Source: Sphingomonadales bacterium UBA2369
Lineage (GTDB): Bacteria > Pseudomonadota > Alphaproteobacteria > Sphingomonadales > Sphingomonadaceae
Length of the DNA: 64,000 nt
Assembly: GCA_002344055.1 (NCBI GenBank)
Contig: DDTH01000008.1
Location: forward strand, 88,161 to 152,160
Direction of reading: 5' to 3'
Of the stretch, positions 25,262 through 33,962 are shown piece by piece. The notes under the pieces were generated by a model that saw nothing but the letters and a program-made list of their open reading frames with translations, was not told the origin of the DNA and made no database searches. The position numbers were made by a program, and so were the translations under genes. Numbering within the stretch: position 1 is the stretch's first letter; every line of letters begins with the position of its first letter.

Positions 25262-27025
25262 TTGCTGGATTTGAAGCGGCTTCCGGCCGGAATCGGCCTA
25301 GTCAACTGGAACAGTGAGTTGCCGTCGTCCGGTACGGGCGACCCGCTCGGAATGACTCTTCGCGTCGGCGCGCGGCTGGGCGCCGAACTGCTCCATTGTA
25401 TAACCTCGATCACACCACGCGCTCGTTACTACTCCTTCTTTCCCTGGGCCTTTCAACGCGCTCATGAAAGAATGGGAGGGACAGCCAGCTTCGATCAGGC
25501 CATCCGACTTGTACTCATTGATGAGCGCGCAATGACGTTGGGTGCGGTTCTCCACCACGAGGGCCGCCCGTGCGACGGAGGAGCTTTACAAGGGTCCAAC
25601 CAGGCCGTGGACTTCGCCAGGGTTCACACTAGAGGATTGATCGATCTTAGCAATTGGAGCCATCTGCGCGATAGCACCAGCGGATTCGGCGCATACAAAG
25701 GATCGTTGATCAATCTCGGCCTGTTTGAGGAGAGCCTGGGTACCGAGGAGGCAGAAAGCGAGGACGAAGAGCAGCAATCAGCGGCGCTAGAGTCGGGGAA
25801 ACTTTCTGCAGGGGGTCGCCAATTGGCCGATGCTTTCGGCCGTGCCGTCGCGGAAACGAGATTCGTTGATCTGGAGCCTCAAAATCCGGTCAAACTCAAG
25901 GTTCTCCAGGAGTTCGGCAGCGCGGCTGGATTGTGCGAGTTGAGGGCAGCGGACGATTTCGACCTCCTGCCGCTGCGGGATTTGTTCTTTGCGGTCAACA
26001 ATGGCGATCGGCTCAATTCCCATTTTCGAAGACGTATGAGCTTAATGCTATTGCTATGGTCAGTAGATATCACGAGTGAAGTAGGACTTGAGCTAGATAC
26101 TAAATCATTCGATGATTTGACCTATTATCGGATCATGTGCGAGGCAGACAGCGATATTATTCCTGTGGAAACGCCGCGCGCGCTGGTCGATATATCTGAG
26201 CGTTGGCGAATTTTTCATTTCCACAACTATCTTACTATTGCGCTCGAATCGCTTCTGGCTGGCCTCGTGCGCGCGATCCGTTATCGTTCAGCGGGCCTTA
26301 CGGTAGGAGAGGTTGTCGAGGCGTTTGATAGTTCGGAAGCGAGATCGACCCTGAGCGAGTATCTCTCGGAAGACTTGCCAATCTCCTTCATTGACCTCAC
26401 GCCGGTGGAATCGCTGGCTCTGCTTGGGATCCATATTGCCGGCGTGATGGAAGGGGCTGCGGACGCGGCGAAGATTTTCGAAGCCAATCCGCTGGTCGAA
26501 AAGTCCCTGCGTACGGCGTTGATCGAAGAGGATTTCGTTTCTGGGCCTGCCGGCCCCGCAATAGCCACCCTGCTACTCTTTGCCTTACTGCTTCGATACG
26601 ATCTTACTGTCGATGAGGCCCATAGGGGCTGGAACATAAAAAAGGTCTTCGATCCGTTCGCTGACGTTTCCATGCCTACGGTCGCACAGGCGCTCGTCAA
26701 AGATCACGGTGAAGATTGGTGGAACATGCCGAACCGTGATGTCATGTCGCGGCTGCTGAGCCGGTTCATCGTTCGCCAGCATGAAACTATGAGCTATGAA
26801 AAAGGCTTCGGTGGGAGTCCGCCACTGTTCCGTGTCGACGGTACAAAGATCATAGGCACGGACCTGGCCCGAGACGACGTAAACCCCGGGAACCCGCGTT
26901 TTCCGAGCGCAATGCAAGTGCTCAGAGACTTGCGGCTGATTGTCAGCGATCCGGAACAAGGACAGAGCCTGACCAGTGACGGTCTGGACTTGCTCGACTC
27001 CCTTCTGGAAGGCGTCGGTTCATGA
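25262..27025 (+). CDS. Unassigned 587-aa protein, first gene of a PLD-nuclease-linked unit
   Basis: A 587-aa protein starting with TTG at 25262, after the Shine-Dalgarno-like GAGGGTGAC. The N-terminal region (VNWNSELPSSGTGDPLGMT, then SITPRARYYSFFPWAFQRAH) looks conserved in style: polar, aromatic and without a signal peptide. An acidic patch (EEAESEDEEQQ) lies near residue 165. Two hydrophobic helices (around 320 and 430, the latter IATLLLFALLLRY) probably belong to a helical core rather than membrane spans. No ATPase, nuclease or toxin motif is recognised. It uses more A/T-ending codons than its neighbours. Its stop overlaps the PLD gene start (ATGA at 27022-27025), so the two proteins are probably made together. 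Function unknown; a partner or sensor role is inference. Confidence 0.7.
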   Translation: MLDLKRLPAGIGLVNWNSELPSSGTGDPLGMTLRVGARLGAELLHCITSITPRARYYSFFPWAFQRAHERMGGTASFDQAIRLVLIDERAMTLGAVLHHEGRPCDGGALQGSNQAVDFARVHTRGLIDLSNWSHLRDSTSGFGAYKGSLINLGLFEESLGTEEAESEDEEQQSAALESGKLSAGGRQLADAFGRAVAETRFVDLEPQNPVKLKVLQEFGSAAGLCELRAADDFDLLPLRDLFFAVNNGDRLNSHFRRRMSLMLLLWSVDITSEVGLELDTKSFDDLTYYRIMCEADSDIIPVETPRALVDISERWRIFHFHNYLTIALESLLAGLVRAIRYRSAGLTVGEVVEAFDSSEARSTLSEYLSEDLPISFIDLTPVESLALLGIHIAGVMEGAADAAKIFEANPLVEKSLRTALIEEDFVSGPAGPAIATLLLFALLLRYDLTVDEAHRGWNIKKVFDPFADVSMPTVAQALVKDHGEDWWNMPNRDVMSRLLSRFIVRQHETMSYEKGFGGSPPLFRVDGTKIIGTDLARDDVNPGNPRFPSAMQVLRDLRLIVSDPEQGQSLTSDGLDLLDSLLEGVGS

Positions 27026-29145
27026 TCACCGACTTCATGGAATTTCTGAAGAAATCCAGGGGCAGGTTCGCATTTGTCGCGACCTACGAATTCGATCCGC
27101 TCTTTTTCGAACGGCGGATACTTGCGACACCCGCATTCGAAAGTGCGGCGGTCGTCATATTCGTCGATAACGACCGCTACAGCGACATCCTAGCGGCCGG
27201 AAAGCAAGGCCAAGGTTTCGATCGAAACTATTTCGTGATCCCTATGATCAGGGCCGAGGGAGTTTTCCACCCAAAGCTGTATCTGGCAATCGGCGACAAA
27301 AAGGCCATGGCATCGGTCGGGAGCAACAACTGCACCGCAGCCGGCACAGGGCATAATTTCGAACTCATCTCAACGACGGAATCGTCAAGCGGCGACGATA
27401 GGAATGCCAATGCGCACCTTATCTCGTCGATATTCCAGCAATTCTGGCGGTATGCGGACGAGGCAGGCCCAATAGCCGAATGGCTGAAGAGGGACATTTT
27501 CGATCAGGCAAGAGCGGCTTTTCCTTGGTTGACCGATACACCTGGCGCTAGCCAGAGCGTCGAGTTGTTGTCCAGCCACGATAGCGGATTGTGGCCGCAG
27601 ATTGTGGCTCGATTGACCGACAGGACGGTTAGCAAGGTCACGCTGCTGGCTCCGTTCTTCGGCAAGAAACTTCGCATGGTCGAACGAATAAGGGATCGTT
27701 GGCCAGACGCCGCGATCGAGATCGTTAGCCAATCAGGCTATAGCAATCTGCCGATGGAGCGCTTCGCCGTGCTGCGCGACACGCTGGGCAATATCGAACT
27801 GATTTCGGCGGTGCCGCAGAAGACCGGCCGCAACATGCACGCAAAAGCACTGGCCTTTGAGACACCGGAATGCACCTATTGGCTCGCCGGAAGTGCAAAC
27901 ATGTCCGATGCAGCGCTCACCGGCGGGAACAGCGAAGCATGCCTCTGGTTTGCTACCCGGCAGACTGTAACGAAAGCGTTGAAACATGAAGAATTGACCT
28001 TCTCGCGCGTTGATCCGAAAGATTTTAAAGCGGTCGCTATTGAGGAGCCGAAGCCACGGGCAGGTGAGGCCTTCGAGTTGAAAATCCGCTCATTGATCCT
28101 CACCGACGAAGGGCAGCTTTTGGTCGCTACGGCCATTTCCGCGGAGGTCACCGACATCGCACTTCGAATATTCAAGCGCGACGAGACGCTCCCGACATTC
28201 TCGTGGAAGATCGATCCCACAAATCACACTTTCACTTTTTCGCTCAAGGACGACGATCAGGCCAAGTTCGACCGGCCAGCCGTGGGCCAACTGCAAGGGT
28301 GGATCGATGGCCAGGAGGTGAAGGGTCCGCTCTGTTCGGTGAAACAGCTTGAGCGCCTGCTACGCGACCGGGCCGGAGGGAACATCGCCGGCAACCGATT
28401 GCAGCGAGTCATGGAAAGCGGCGACGGGCTGATCGAATATGTCGATGCGCTCGACGGGATCGATGCCGCGATCGATTTCATGAACAACACGACGATCCGT
28501 TTCAACGATGGCACGCCTTCGGGCAGCGGTGGCGGAGGGCGCTGGCGTTCGCGCGATCCTTTTTCGGGCGACGTTCCCGACCATTGGAAAATCGGATCGA
28601 GTGGCGGAACGGTGACCGAATTGCGCGAGGCGATCTGGGCCTTCGTGCAACGCCACGTTCAAACGCGACTTGAGCGTCATGCGGATCGAGGAAATTTGGG
28701 CGGGCTGGGGAATTTTCTCGATATCTATCGCACCATCAGTGGGGTGCTATTCGCTTGGCACAGCAGGCGCATCCTCGACGATGTCGTTATTCCTGCCCCT
28801 TTTGTTACCAGAGGCATTCAGGATGTATTGGCCACGCTGATCGGCTCACGCGGAGAAGAATCGGCTGAGGCGCCAGGATATGTGAAAGCCATACTCGCCA
28901 ACCTGGAGGCGGACGACGAGTTGGTCAGAGCAGAATTGGACCGTCATCGGGTTCCCGCGATCATCCGCGCCACCGTCGAAGAAATGATCCGGGTGCGCTC
29001 GATATCACTGGGACGGCCGATCGATGACGCATGGTCGCGAGACAAGCGCGATTGGATATCAAGCTGGATTGAGGAAATGCAGCTGCGCGTCCCCAGTGAA
29101 GGGGATCTTCAAGAGATTGAGCCTGAATTCAGACTGGCGGCCTAG
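27022..29145 (+). CDS. Phospholipase-D-superfamily protein with two HKD half-motifs, second gene of the unit
   Basis: A 707-aa protein. Its N-terminal half contains two PLD-type half-sites: FHPKLYLAIG with H83 and K85 followed by VGSNNCTAAG, and MHAKALAFE with H273 and K275 followed by LAGSANMSDAALTGGNSEA. The spacing fits one pseudo-dimeric PLD active site. The acidic residue of the classic HxKx4D is not well placed in either half; N/E positions resemble nuclease-type PLD relatives. Residues 350 to 707 form an uncharacterised C-terminal region with a Gly/Ser-rich loop near 500. PLD-like nucleases of this type occur in restriction and defence loci, so a DNA or RNA nuclease role is plausible but inferred. 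Translation is coupled to the upstream gene by a 4-nt overlap. Codon use is less GC-rich than in flanking genes. Confidence 0.78.
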   Translation: MITDFMEFLKKSRGRFAFVATYEFDPLFFERRILATPAFESAAVVIFVDNDRYSDILAAGKQGQGFDRNYFVIPMIRAEGVFHPKLYLAIGDKKAMASVGSNNCTAAGTGHNFELISTTESSSGDDRNANAHLISSIFQQFWRYADEAGPIAEWLKRDIFDQARAAFPWLTDTPGASQSVELLSSHDSGLWPQIVARLTDRTVSKVTLLAPFFGKKLRMVERIRDRWPDAAIEIVSQSGYSNLPMERFAVLRDTLGNIELISAVPQKTGRNMHAKALAFETPECTYWLAGSANMSDAALTGGNSEACLWFATRQTVTKALKHEELTFSRVDPKDFKAVAIEEPKPRAGEAFELKIRSLILTDEGQLLVATAISAEVTDIALRIFKRDETLPTFSWKIDPTNHTFTFSLKDDDQAKFDRPAVGQLQGWIDGQEVKGPLCSVKQLERLLRDRAGGNIAGNRLQRVMESGDGLIEYVDALDGIDAAIDFMNNTTIRFNDGTPSGSGGGGRWRSRDPFSGDVPDHWKIGSSGGTVTELREAIWAFVQRHVQTRLERHADRGNLGGLGNFLDIYRTISGVLFAWHSRRILDDVVIPAPFVTRGIQDVLATLIGSRGEESAEAPGYVKAILANLEADDELVRAELDRHRVPAIIRATVEEMIRVRSISLGRPIDDAWSRDKRDWISSWIEEMQLRVPSEGDLQEIEPEFRLAA

Positions 29146-29189
29146 GCACGGCGCGCGGCTGGACCAGACGTCGGACGCTACAGGCGCTG

Positions 29190-30182
29190 TTATTTCGCCG
29201 ATCTTCCCAGATCCGCCACCCCCGGCAGCGCCAGATAGTGCAGCCGCCGTACCTCGCGCCGGCCGCGCACGACCGTGTCGAGGATCAGTCCGCACATGAA
29301 GCTCATGAAGGCGACGATCATTAGGCCGGTCGCCAGGATCGCGGTCGGGAAGCGCGGGACCAGACCGGTCTGGAAATAGGTGACGATGATCGGCACCATC
29401 AGGATCGCGGCGAGAATGGCCAGGAACAGGCCGAAGCCGCCGTAGAAAAGCACCGGCCGCTCGATCCGGAACAGATGCAGGATCGTCTTCATGATCCGCC
29501 AGCCGTCGCGATAGGTGCTGAGCTTGGAGACCGATCCTTCGGGCCGCGCCGCATAAGCGGTGACCACTTCGCCGACCGGCATCGCCAGTTCCAGCGCATG
29601 CACGCTGATCTCGGTCTCGGTCTCGAAGCCGCGCGCCAGGGCCGGGAAGCTCTTGGCGAACCGCCGCGAAAAGATGCGGTAGCCGGAGAAGATGTCGCTG
29701 AACGTCCGACCGAACAGGAAGGAGAGAATGCCGGTGAACACCTTGTTGCCGAGCACATGGCCGCGGCGATAGGCTTCCTCCACCTCGTTCTTCCGCGCGC
29801 CGACGACCATGTCGAGCTGCTCGTCGATCAGCTTCGCGACCAGCTGCGGCGCGGCGCTGGCGTCATAGGTCGCGTCGCCATCGGCCATCACATAGATGTC
29901 GGCCTCGACGTCGGCGAACATGCGGCGGACGACATGGCCCTTGCCCTGCATCCGCTCGGTGCGGACGATCGCGCCAGCCTCGGCCGCGACCTCGCGGGTG
30001 CGGTCGGACGAATTGTTGTCGTAGACGTAGATCTCCGCCAGCGGCAGCGCGGCGCGGAACGCCGCCACCGTCTGCCGGATCGCGGCTTCCTCGTTATAGC
30101 AGGGCAGCAGGACGGCGATGCGGGGGCCTGAGCCCGCCACGTTCACGATCTGCTTCTCAAACGATGCGTCCACGTCGGCCAT
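29190..30182 (-). CDS. Glycosyltransferase family 2 with C-terminal transmembrane segments
   Basis: A 330-aa GT2 enzyme. It shows VLLPCYNEEAAIRQTVAAF, VYDNNSSDRTREVAAEAGA, the DxD-like DGDATYDAS near residue 100, and FSDIFSGYRIFSRRFAKSFP. Two hydrophobic segments lie near the C-terminus (about 245-270 and 285-310). This is the architecture of dolichol-/polyprenyl-phosphate sugar transferases (DPM1/GtrB/ArnC-like), which load a sugar on a lipid carrier at the inner membrane. Donor and acceptor are unknown. It is transcribed in the same direction as tig upstream, separated by a REP-like inverted repeat. Confidence 0.87.
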   Translation of the reverse strand: MADVDASFEKQIVNVAGSGPRIAVLLPCYNEEAAIRQTVAAFRAALPLAEIYVYDNNSSDRTREVAAEAGAIVRTERMQGKGHVVRRMFADVEADIYVMADGDATYDASAAPQLVAKLIDEQLDMVVGARKNEVEEAYRRGHVLGNKVFTGILSFLFGRTFSDIFSGYRIFSRRFAKSFPALARGFETETEISVHALELAMPVGEVVTAYAARPEGSVSKLSTYRDGWRIMKTILHLFRIERPVLFYGGFGLFLAILAAILMVPIIVTYFQTGLVPRFPTAILATGLMIVAFMSFMCGLILDTVVRGRREVRRLHYLALPGVADLGRSAK

Positions 30183-30191
30183 TCACCCCAA

Positions 30192-30275
30192 CCCGTTCAG
30201 CCTGAGCCTGTCGAAGGCCTGTCCTTACTTCCCTCAGGTTAAAAGAAGAAGGACAGTGCTTCGACAATGAGCGGG
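30192..30275. repeat. REP-like imperfect inverted repeat between tig and the glycosyltransferase gene
   Basis: The left arm (30192-30230) contains cctgagcctgtcgaagg and the right arm (30246-30275) contains aaggacagtgcttcgaca. The arms pair imperfectly around a short AT-rich loop. The cctgagcctgtcgaagg core is a familiar dispersed intergenic palindrome of sphingomonads and other proteobacteria. In the minus-strand transcript it would form a 3' structure for tig. Confidence 0.6.
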
Positions 30276-30286
30276 TGTGGATTGCC

Positions 30287-31840
30287 TCAGGCCTTTTTGG
30301 CAGCAGGCTTCTTCGCCGCAGGCTTCTTGGCTGGAGCGGCCTTCTCCTCGGCGGGAGCAGCCTCGGCCTTGGCCTTCTTCGCCGGCGCCTTCTTGGCCTC
30401 GGCGGGCTTGGCTTCAGCATCCGCCTTCTTGGCAGCAGCCTTCTTCGCCGCAGGCTTCTTGGCCGGCGCATGATCGTGATCATGCCCGCAGCCCGGGCCG
30501 TGGACATGGCCTTCCTCGGCCTCGATCGCGGCTTCCAGCTCCTCGCGGGTCGCGGCGCGGTCGCTGGTCGAAGCCTTGCCGAACAGGAAGTCGACGACCT
30601 TGTCCTCATAGAGCGGCGCCCGCAGCTGCGCGGCGGCCATCGGCTCCTGACGGATATAGTCGATGAACTTCTGCCGGTCGTCGGGGCGATATTGCTGCGC
30701 CGCCTGCATGATCAGCTGGTTCATTTCCTGCTGGCTGACCTCGACGCCATTCTTCTGGCCCAGATCGCTGAGCAGCAGGCCGAGGCGCACGCGGCGCTCG
30801 GCGATCGCGTGATAATCGTCGCGCTCCTTCTCCATCTCGGCGCGCGCCGCTTCCGGATCGGCCTCGTGGCTGGCTTCATGCTCCAGCTGCTTCCAGATCT
30901 GGTCGAATTCGGCCTCGACCATCGACTGCGGCACCGGGAAATCGTGCGCGGCGGCGAGCTGGTCGAGCAATTGCCGCTTCATGTGGGTGCGGGTCAGGCC
31001 GTTCAGCTCCTGCTCGACCTGGCCCTTCAGCAGGCCGCGGAGCTGCTCCAGGCTCTCCAGACCCATCGACTTGGCGAAATCGTCGTCGGCCTTGGCTTCC
31101 TTCGGCGTCTGCACCTCGTTGACGGTCACGTCGAAGGTCGCGGCGCGGCCCTTGAGGTAATCGACCGGATAATCGGCCGGGAAGGTGACGTTCAGCACCT
31201 TCTCGTCATTCGCCTTGGCGCCGACGAGCTGGTCCTCGAAGCCCGGGATCAGCCGGCCCGAGCCGAGTTCGACCGCCATGCCTTCGCCCGTGCCGCCCTC
31301 GAACGGCTCGCCATCGACCTTGCCGATGAAGTCGATCAGCACCGAATCGCCCTGCCGCGCCTTGTGCGCCTTGGGCGCGCTTTCGAAGCTCTTCTGGCCC
31401 TCGGTCATGCGCGCGACCTGATCGTCGATCATCGCATCGGTCGGCTCGACCTGCAGCCGCTCCAGCACCAGCGCGTCGATCTTCGCTTCCGGCACGTCCG
31501 GCAGCGTCTCGACCTCGACCTCGACCACCGCGTCGCCGGCCGGCTTGTAGCCATCGTCCAGCCGCACGCTCGGCTGCATCGCCGGGCGCAGCTTGTTGTC
31601 GTTCAGCAGCTTCTGCACGCTTTCCTGGATCGCCGTTTCCAGCGCCTGCTGCTGCAGCTGCGCGCCATGCATCTTGCGGACCAGATTGGCGGGGACCTTG
31701 CCGGGGCGGAAGCCGGGCATGCGGACCTGCGGCGCGATCGACTTCAGCTCCGCGTCGATGCGGGCGTCGATATCCTTGGCCGCGATGGTGATGCGGTAGC
31801 CGCGCTTGAGGCCTTCGTTCAACGTCTCAACGGTCTGCAT
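30287..31840 (-). CDS. tig: Trigger factor with His-rich and Lys/Ala-rich C-terminal extension
   Basis: A 517-aa ribosome-associated chaperone and prolyl isomerase. The N-terminal ribosome-binding domain includes the signature MPGFRPGKVPANLVRK (residues 39-54). The FKBP-like PPIase domain includes GDSVLIDFIGKVDGEPFEGG near residue 165, followed by the helical arm domain. After about residue 445, where standard trigger factors of 430-450 aa end, come HVHGPGCGHDHDH and a roughly 55-residue tail of repeated KKPAAKKA/AEAK units, histone-H1-like in composition. The DNA under the tail is internally repetitive. ATG 31840 is supported by the MQTVETLNEGLKRGYRITI start typical of the family. Confidence 0.93.
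   Translation of the reverse strand: MQTVETLNEGLKRGYRITIAAKDIDARIDAELKSIAPQVRMPGFRPGKVPANLVRKMHGAQLQQQALETAIQESVQKLLNDNKLRPAMQPSVRLDDGYKPAGDAVVEVEVETLPDVPEAKIDALVLERLQVEPTDAMIDDQVARMTEGQKSFESAPKAHKARQGDSVLIDFIGKVDGEPFEGGTGEGMAVELGSGRLIPGFEDQLVGAKANDEKVLNVTFPADYPVDYLKGRAATFDVTVNEVQTPKEAKADDDFAKSMGLESLEQLRGLLKGQVEQELNGLTRTHMKRQLLDQLAAAHDFPVPQSMVEAEFDQIWKQLEHEASHEADPEAARAEMEKERDDYHAIAERRVRLGLLLSDLGQKNGVEVSQQEMNQLIMQAAQQYRPDDRQKFIDYIRQEPMAAAQLRAPLYEDKVVDFLFGKASTSDRAATREELEAAIEAEEGHVHGPGCGHDHDHAPAKKPAAKKAAAKKADAEAKPAEAKKAPAKKAKAEAAPAEEKAAPAKKPAAKKPAAKKA
30290..30470. repeat. Low-complexity tandem repeat encoding the Lys/Ala tail of trigger factor
   Basis: About 180 bp of imperfect repeats of gcaggcttcttcgccg/ggcttcttggc-type units, encoding KKPAAKKA-like peptides on the minus strand. 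Such tracts are prone to length change by slippage or recombination. The opposite strand gives a spurious hydrophobic reading frame. Confidence 0.7.
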
Positions 31841-31905
31841 GGGTAGGGCTCGAACTTTCTAACGGATCAGGAAAAGGCGATAGCGGCCCGGCTCGGGGCG
31901 GAGAC

Positions 31906-31990
31906 TGGTGCGGGCGAAGGGACTCGAACCCCCACATCTTGCGATACTGGAACCTAAATCCAGCGCGTCTACCAGTTCCGCCACGCCCGC
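31906..31990 (-). tRNA. tRNA-Leu (anticodon TAG)
   Basis: An 85-nt tRNA with encoded CCA (31906-31908). The acceptor stem GCGGGCG/CGCCCGC is perfect (31984-31990 with 31910-31916). The anticodon arm CTGGA-TTTAGGT-TCCAG carries TAG, a long variable arm is present as expected for a class II tRNA, and the T-arm shows GGTTCGAGTCC. It reads CUN leucine codons. It lies between tig and the M28 peptidase gene, with no integrase next to it. Confidence 0.95.
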
Positions 31991-32153
31991 TTGGACCGCC
32001 AGCAGGCGGCGCTCTATAGCAGGCGCCGGGAACAGGGCAAGGCCGCTCCCCCGTCGATCCGGCGAGGTGGTTGGCGGAAAGGGCGATTGATCGGGGCGCC
32101 TACGCGCACTATGCCGACAACACACTTCCAGTCGAGCGGGATTCTCCAAACCT

Positions 32154-33962
32154 ATGCGCATCAAGATTCTGCTGGCGGTTTCCGCCGCCGCCTTCGCTTT
32201 CGCCACGCCTGCAGCCGCGCAATATCATATGGGCCATGGCGGCCACGACCATTCGGAGCATGCCGAACAGCAGGGCCAGACGCCCCCGCCCCCGCCGCAG
32301 CCGACCCCGGCGGCACCGGCGCAGCTTTCCGCCGAAGACCTGGCCTTCAAGACCGAACTCGGCTTCACCCCGAGCGCCTTCCGCAGCCATGTGCAATTCC
32401 TGTCCGACGATCTGCTCGGCGGCCGCGACCCCGGCACGCCCGGCCATGAAATCGCCGCGCGCTACGTCGCGTCGCAATTTGCCGGCCTGGGCGTCATGCC
32501 GGGCAATGGCGACAGCTGGTACCAGCAGGTCCGCCTTGCCCGTCACCGCACCCAGCCGGGCGGTACGTTGCGCGTCGGCACGCAAAGCTTCAACTCGGGC
32601 CAGGGCTTCGTTTTCACGCCGGGCTACACCGCGCAGCCGGTCGCGGTGGATGCTGGTCTGGTCTTCGTCGGCTACGGCCTCGATGCGCCGACCCAGGGTC
32701 ATGACAATTATCGCGGCCTCGACGTGCGCGGCAAAGTGGTGGTGATGCTTGCCGGCCTGCCGCAGGGCCTGGCCAGCGACGTCTCCGCTCACCTCGGCCA
32801 GGGCCGTGCGCAGATGGCGGCAGCCCGTGGCGCGGTCGGCATCATCATGCTGCGGCCCGAAGCCGCCGCAACCTCGGCGCCGCTGGAGAGGCTCCAGACC
32901 GCCTTCACCAGCCGTCCGTCGATGACCTGGCTGAATGCCGAGGGCAATCCGGGCGCGCCGCACCAGCAGCTGAAGTTCATCGCCGCCGCCGACGCGCCGG
33001 TCGCGACCGCTCTGTTCGCCGGTTCCCGCCGTACCTGGGCGCAGGTCTCGGCCGATATCGCCGCGAACCGCGTGCCGGCCAGCTTCGCGCTTCGCCAGAC
33101 CATCCGCGCGGAAAAAAGCGCGACGGCTGAAACGTTCGACAGCCCCAACGTGGTCGGCATCATTCCGGGCACCGATCCCACGGTCGCCAATGAATATGTG
33201 GTGCTGATGGCGCATCTGGATCACGTCGGCACGATCAACCCGAACGGCCAGGGCCAGCGCCCGCCGGCGAGCGGCAACCCCGACACCATCTATAATGGCG
33301 CCATGGACAATGCGACCGGCATCTCGACGCTGATCGAGGTCGCCCGCCAGTTCAACGATCCGGCCAACCGCCCGCGCCGCCCGATCCTGCTCGCCGCCGT
33401 GACGGCCGAAGAGAAGGGGCTGCTCGGCGCCAGCTTCCTCGCCAACAATCCGGTCGGCAATGGCCGGGTCGTCGGCGTCGTCAATCTCGACATGCCGATC
33501 CTGCTGTACGATTTTCAGGACGTGATCGCCTTCGGCTCGGAGCATTCGGACATGGGGCCGATGGTACGCCGCGCCGCCGAGGCGATGAATGTGCAGCTGT
33601 CCGACGATCCGCTACCCGAAGAGGGCTTGTTCACCCGCTCGGATCACTATCCGTTCGTGCAGGCGGGCGTGCCGTCGGTCTTCCTGATGACCGGCTTCCA
33701 GAATGGCGGCGAGGCGATGTTCCGCGGTTTCCTGGCCGGCAATTATCATGGCGTCGAGGACGAGCTGGGTCAGCCGTTCAACTGGCGGGCCGGCGCCCGC
33801 TTCGCCGAGCTGAATTACCGGATCGCCCGTGAGGTCGCGAATGCGCCGACCGCGCCGCGCTGGTATCGCGGCAGCTTCTTCGGCGACACGCTCGGCGGCA
33901 ACCAGCCCCGTGCGCCGCGCCCGGCTGCTGCTCCGGCCGCGCCCGCGGCCAGCGCCAACTAG
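32154..33962 (+). CDS. Secreted M28-family metallopeptidase with His-rich N-terminus
   Basis: A 602-aa exported protein. It has a signal peptide (MRIKILLAVSAAAFAFATPA, then AAA), a His-rich piece YHMGHGGHDHSEHAEQQ (residues 24-40) and a Pro-rich linker. A PA-domain-like insert (about 170-320) is followed by an M28 aminopeptidase core. Zinc-binding motifs are visible: LMAHLDHVG, NGAMDNATGISTLIE, AEEKGLLGA, NLDMP, and SDHYPFVQAGVPSVFL. It probably trims peptides in the periplasm or outside. The Ala/Pro-rich C-terminus is unconserved. Its stop codon shares CTAG (33959-33962) with the convergent deacetylase gene. Confidence 0.88.
   Translation: MRIKILLAVSAAAFAFATPAAAQYHMGHGGHDHSEHAEQQGQTPPPPPQPTPAAPAQLSAEDLAFKTELGFTPSAFRSHVQFLSDDLLGGRDPGTPGHEIAARYVASQFAGLGVMPGNGDSWYQQVRLARHRTQPGGTLRVGTQSFNSGQGFVFTPGYTAQPVAVDAGLVFVGYGLDAPTQGHDNYRGLDVRGKVVVMLAGLPQGLASDVSAHLGQGRAQMAAARGAVGIIMLRPEAAATSAPLERLQTAFTSRPSMTWLNAEGNPGAPHQQLKFIAAADAPVATALFAGSRRTWAQVSADIAANRVPASFALRQTIRAEKSATAETFDSPNVVGIIPGTDPTVANEYVVLMAHLDHVGTINPNGQGQRPPASGNPDTIYNGAMDNATGISTLIEVARQFNDPANRPRRPILLAAVTAEEKGLLGASFLANNPVGNGRVVGVVNLDMPILLYDFQDVIAFGSEHSDMGPMVRRAAEAMNVQLSDDPLPEEGLFTRSDHYPFVQAGVPSVFLMTGFQNGGEAMFRGFLAGNYHGVEDELGQPFNWRAGARFAELNYRIAREVANAPTAPRWYRGSFFGDTLGGNQPRAPRPAAAPAAPAASAN

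Noticed and set aside
25262..29145. Identification of the two-gene unit as DISARM or another named system
   Set aside because: No helicase, methyltransferase or DUF1998 gene is present, and the PLD protein is far longer than DrmC.
30267..30473. 68-codon hydrophobic plus-strand frame resembling a tiny repeat membrane protein
   Set aside because: It is the antisense of the Lys/Ala repeats in trigger factor. AAK codons read backwards give Leu/Phe/Ala, so the hydrophobic pattern is an artefact.
31906..31990. tRNA-Leu as attachment site of an integrated element
   Set aside because: No integrase gene or partial tRNA repeat is visible near it, and the flanking genes are ordinary chromosomal genes.
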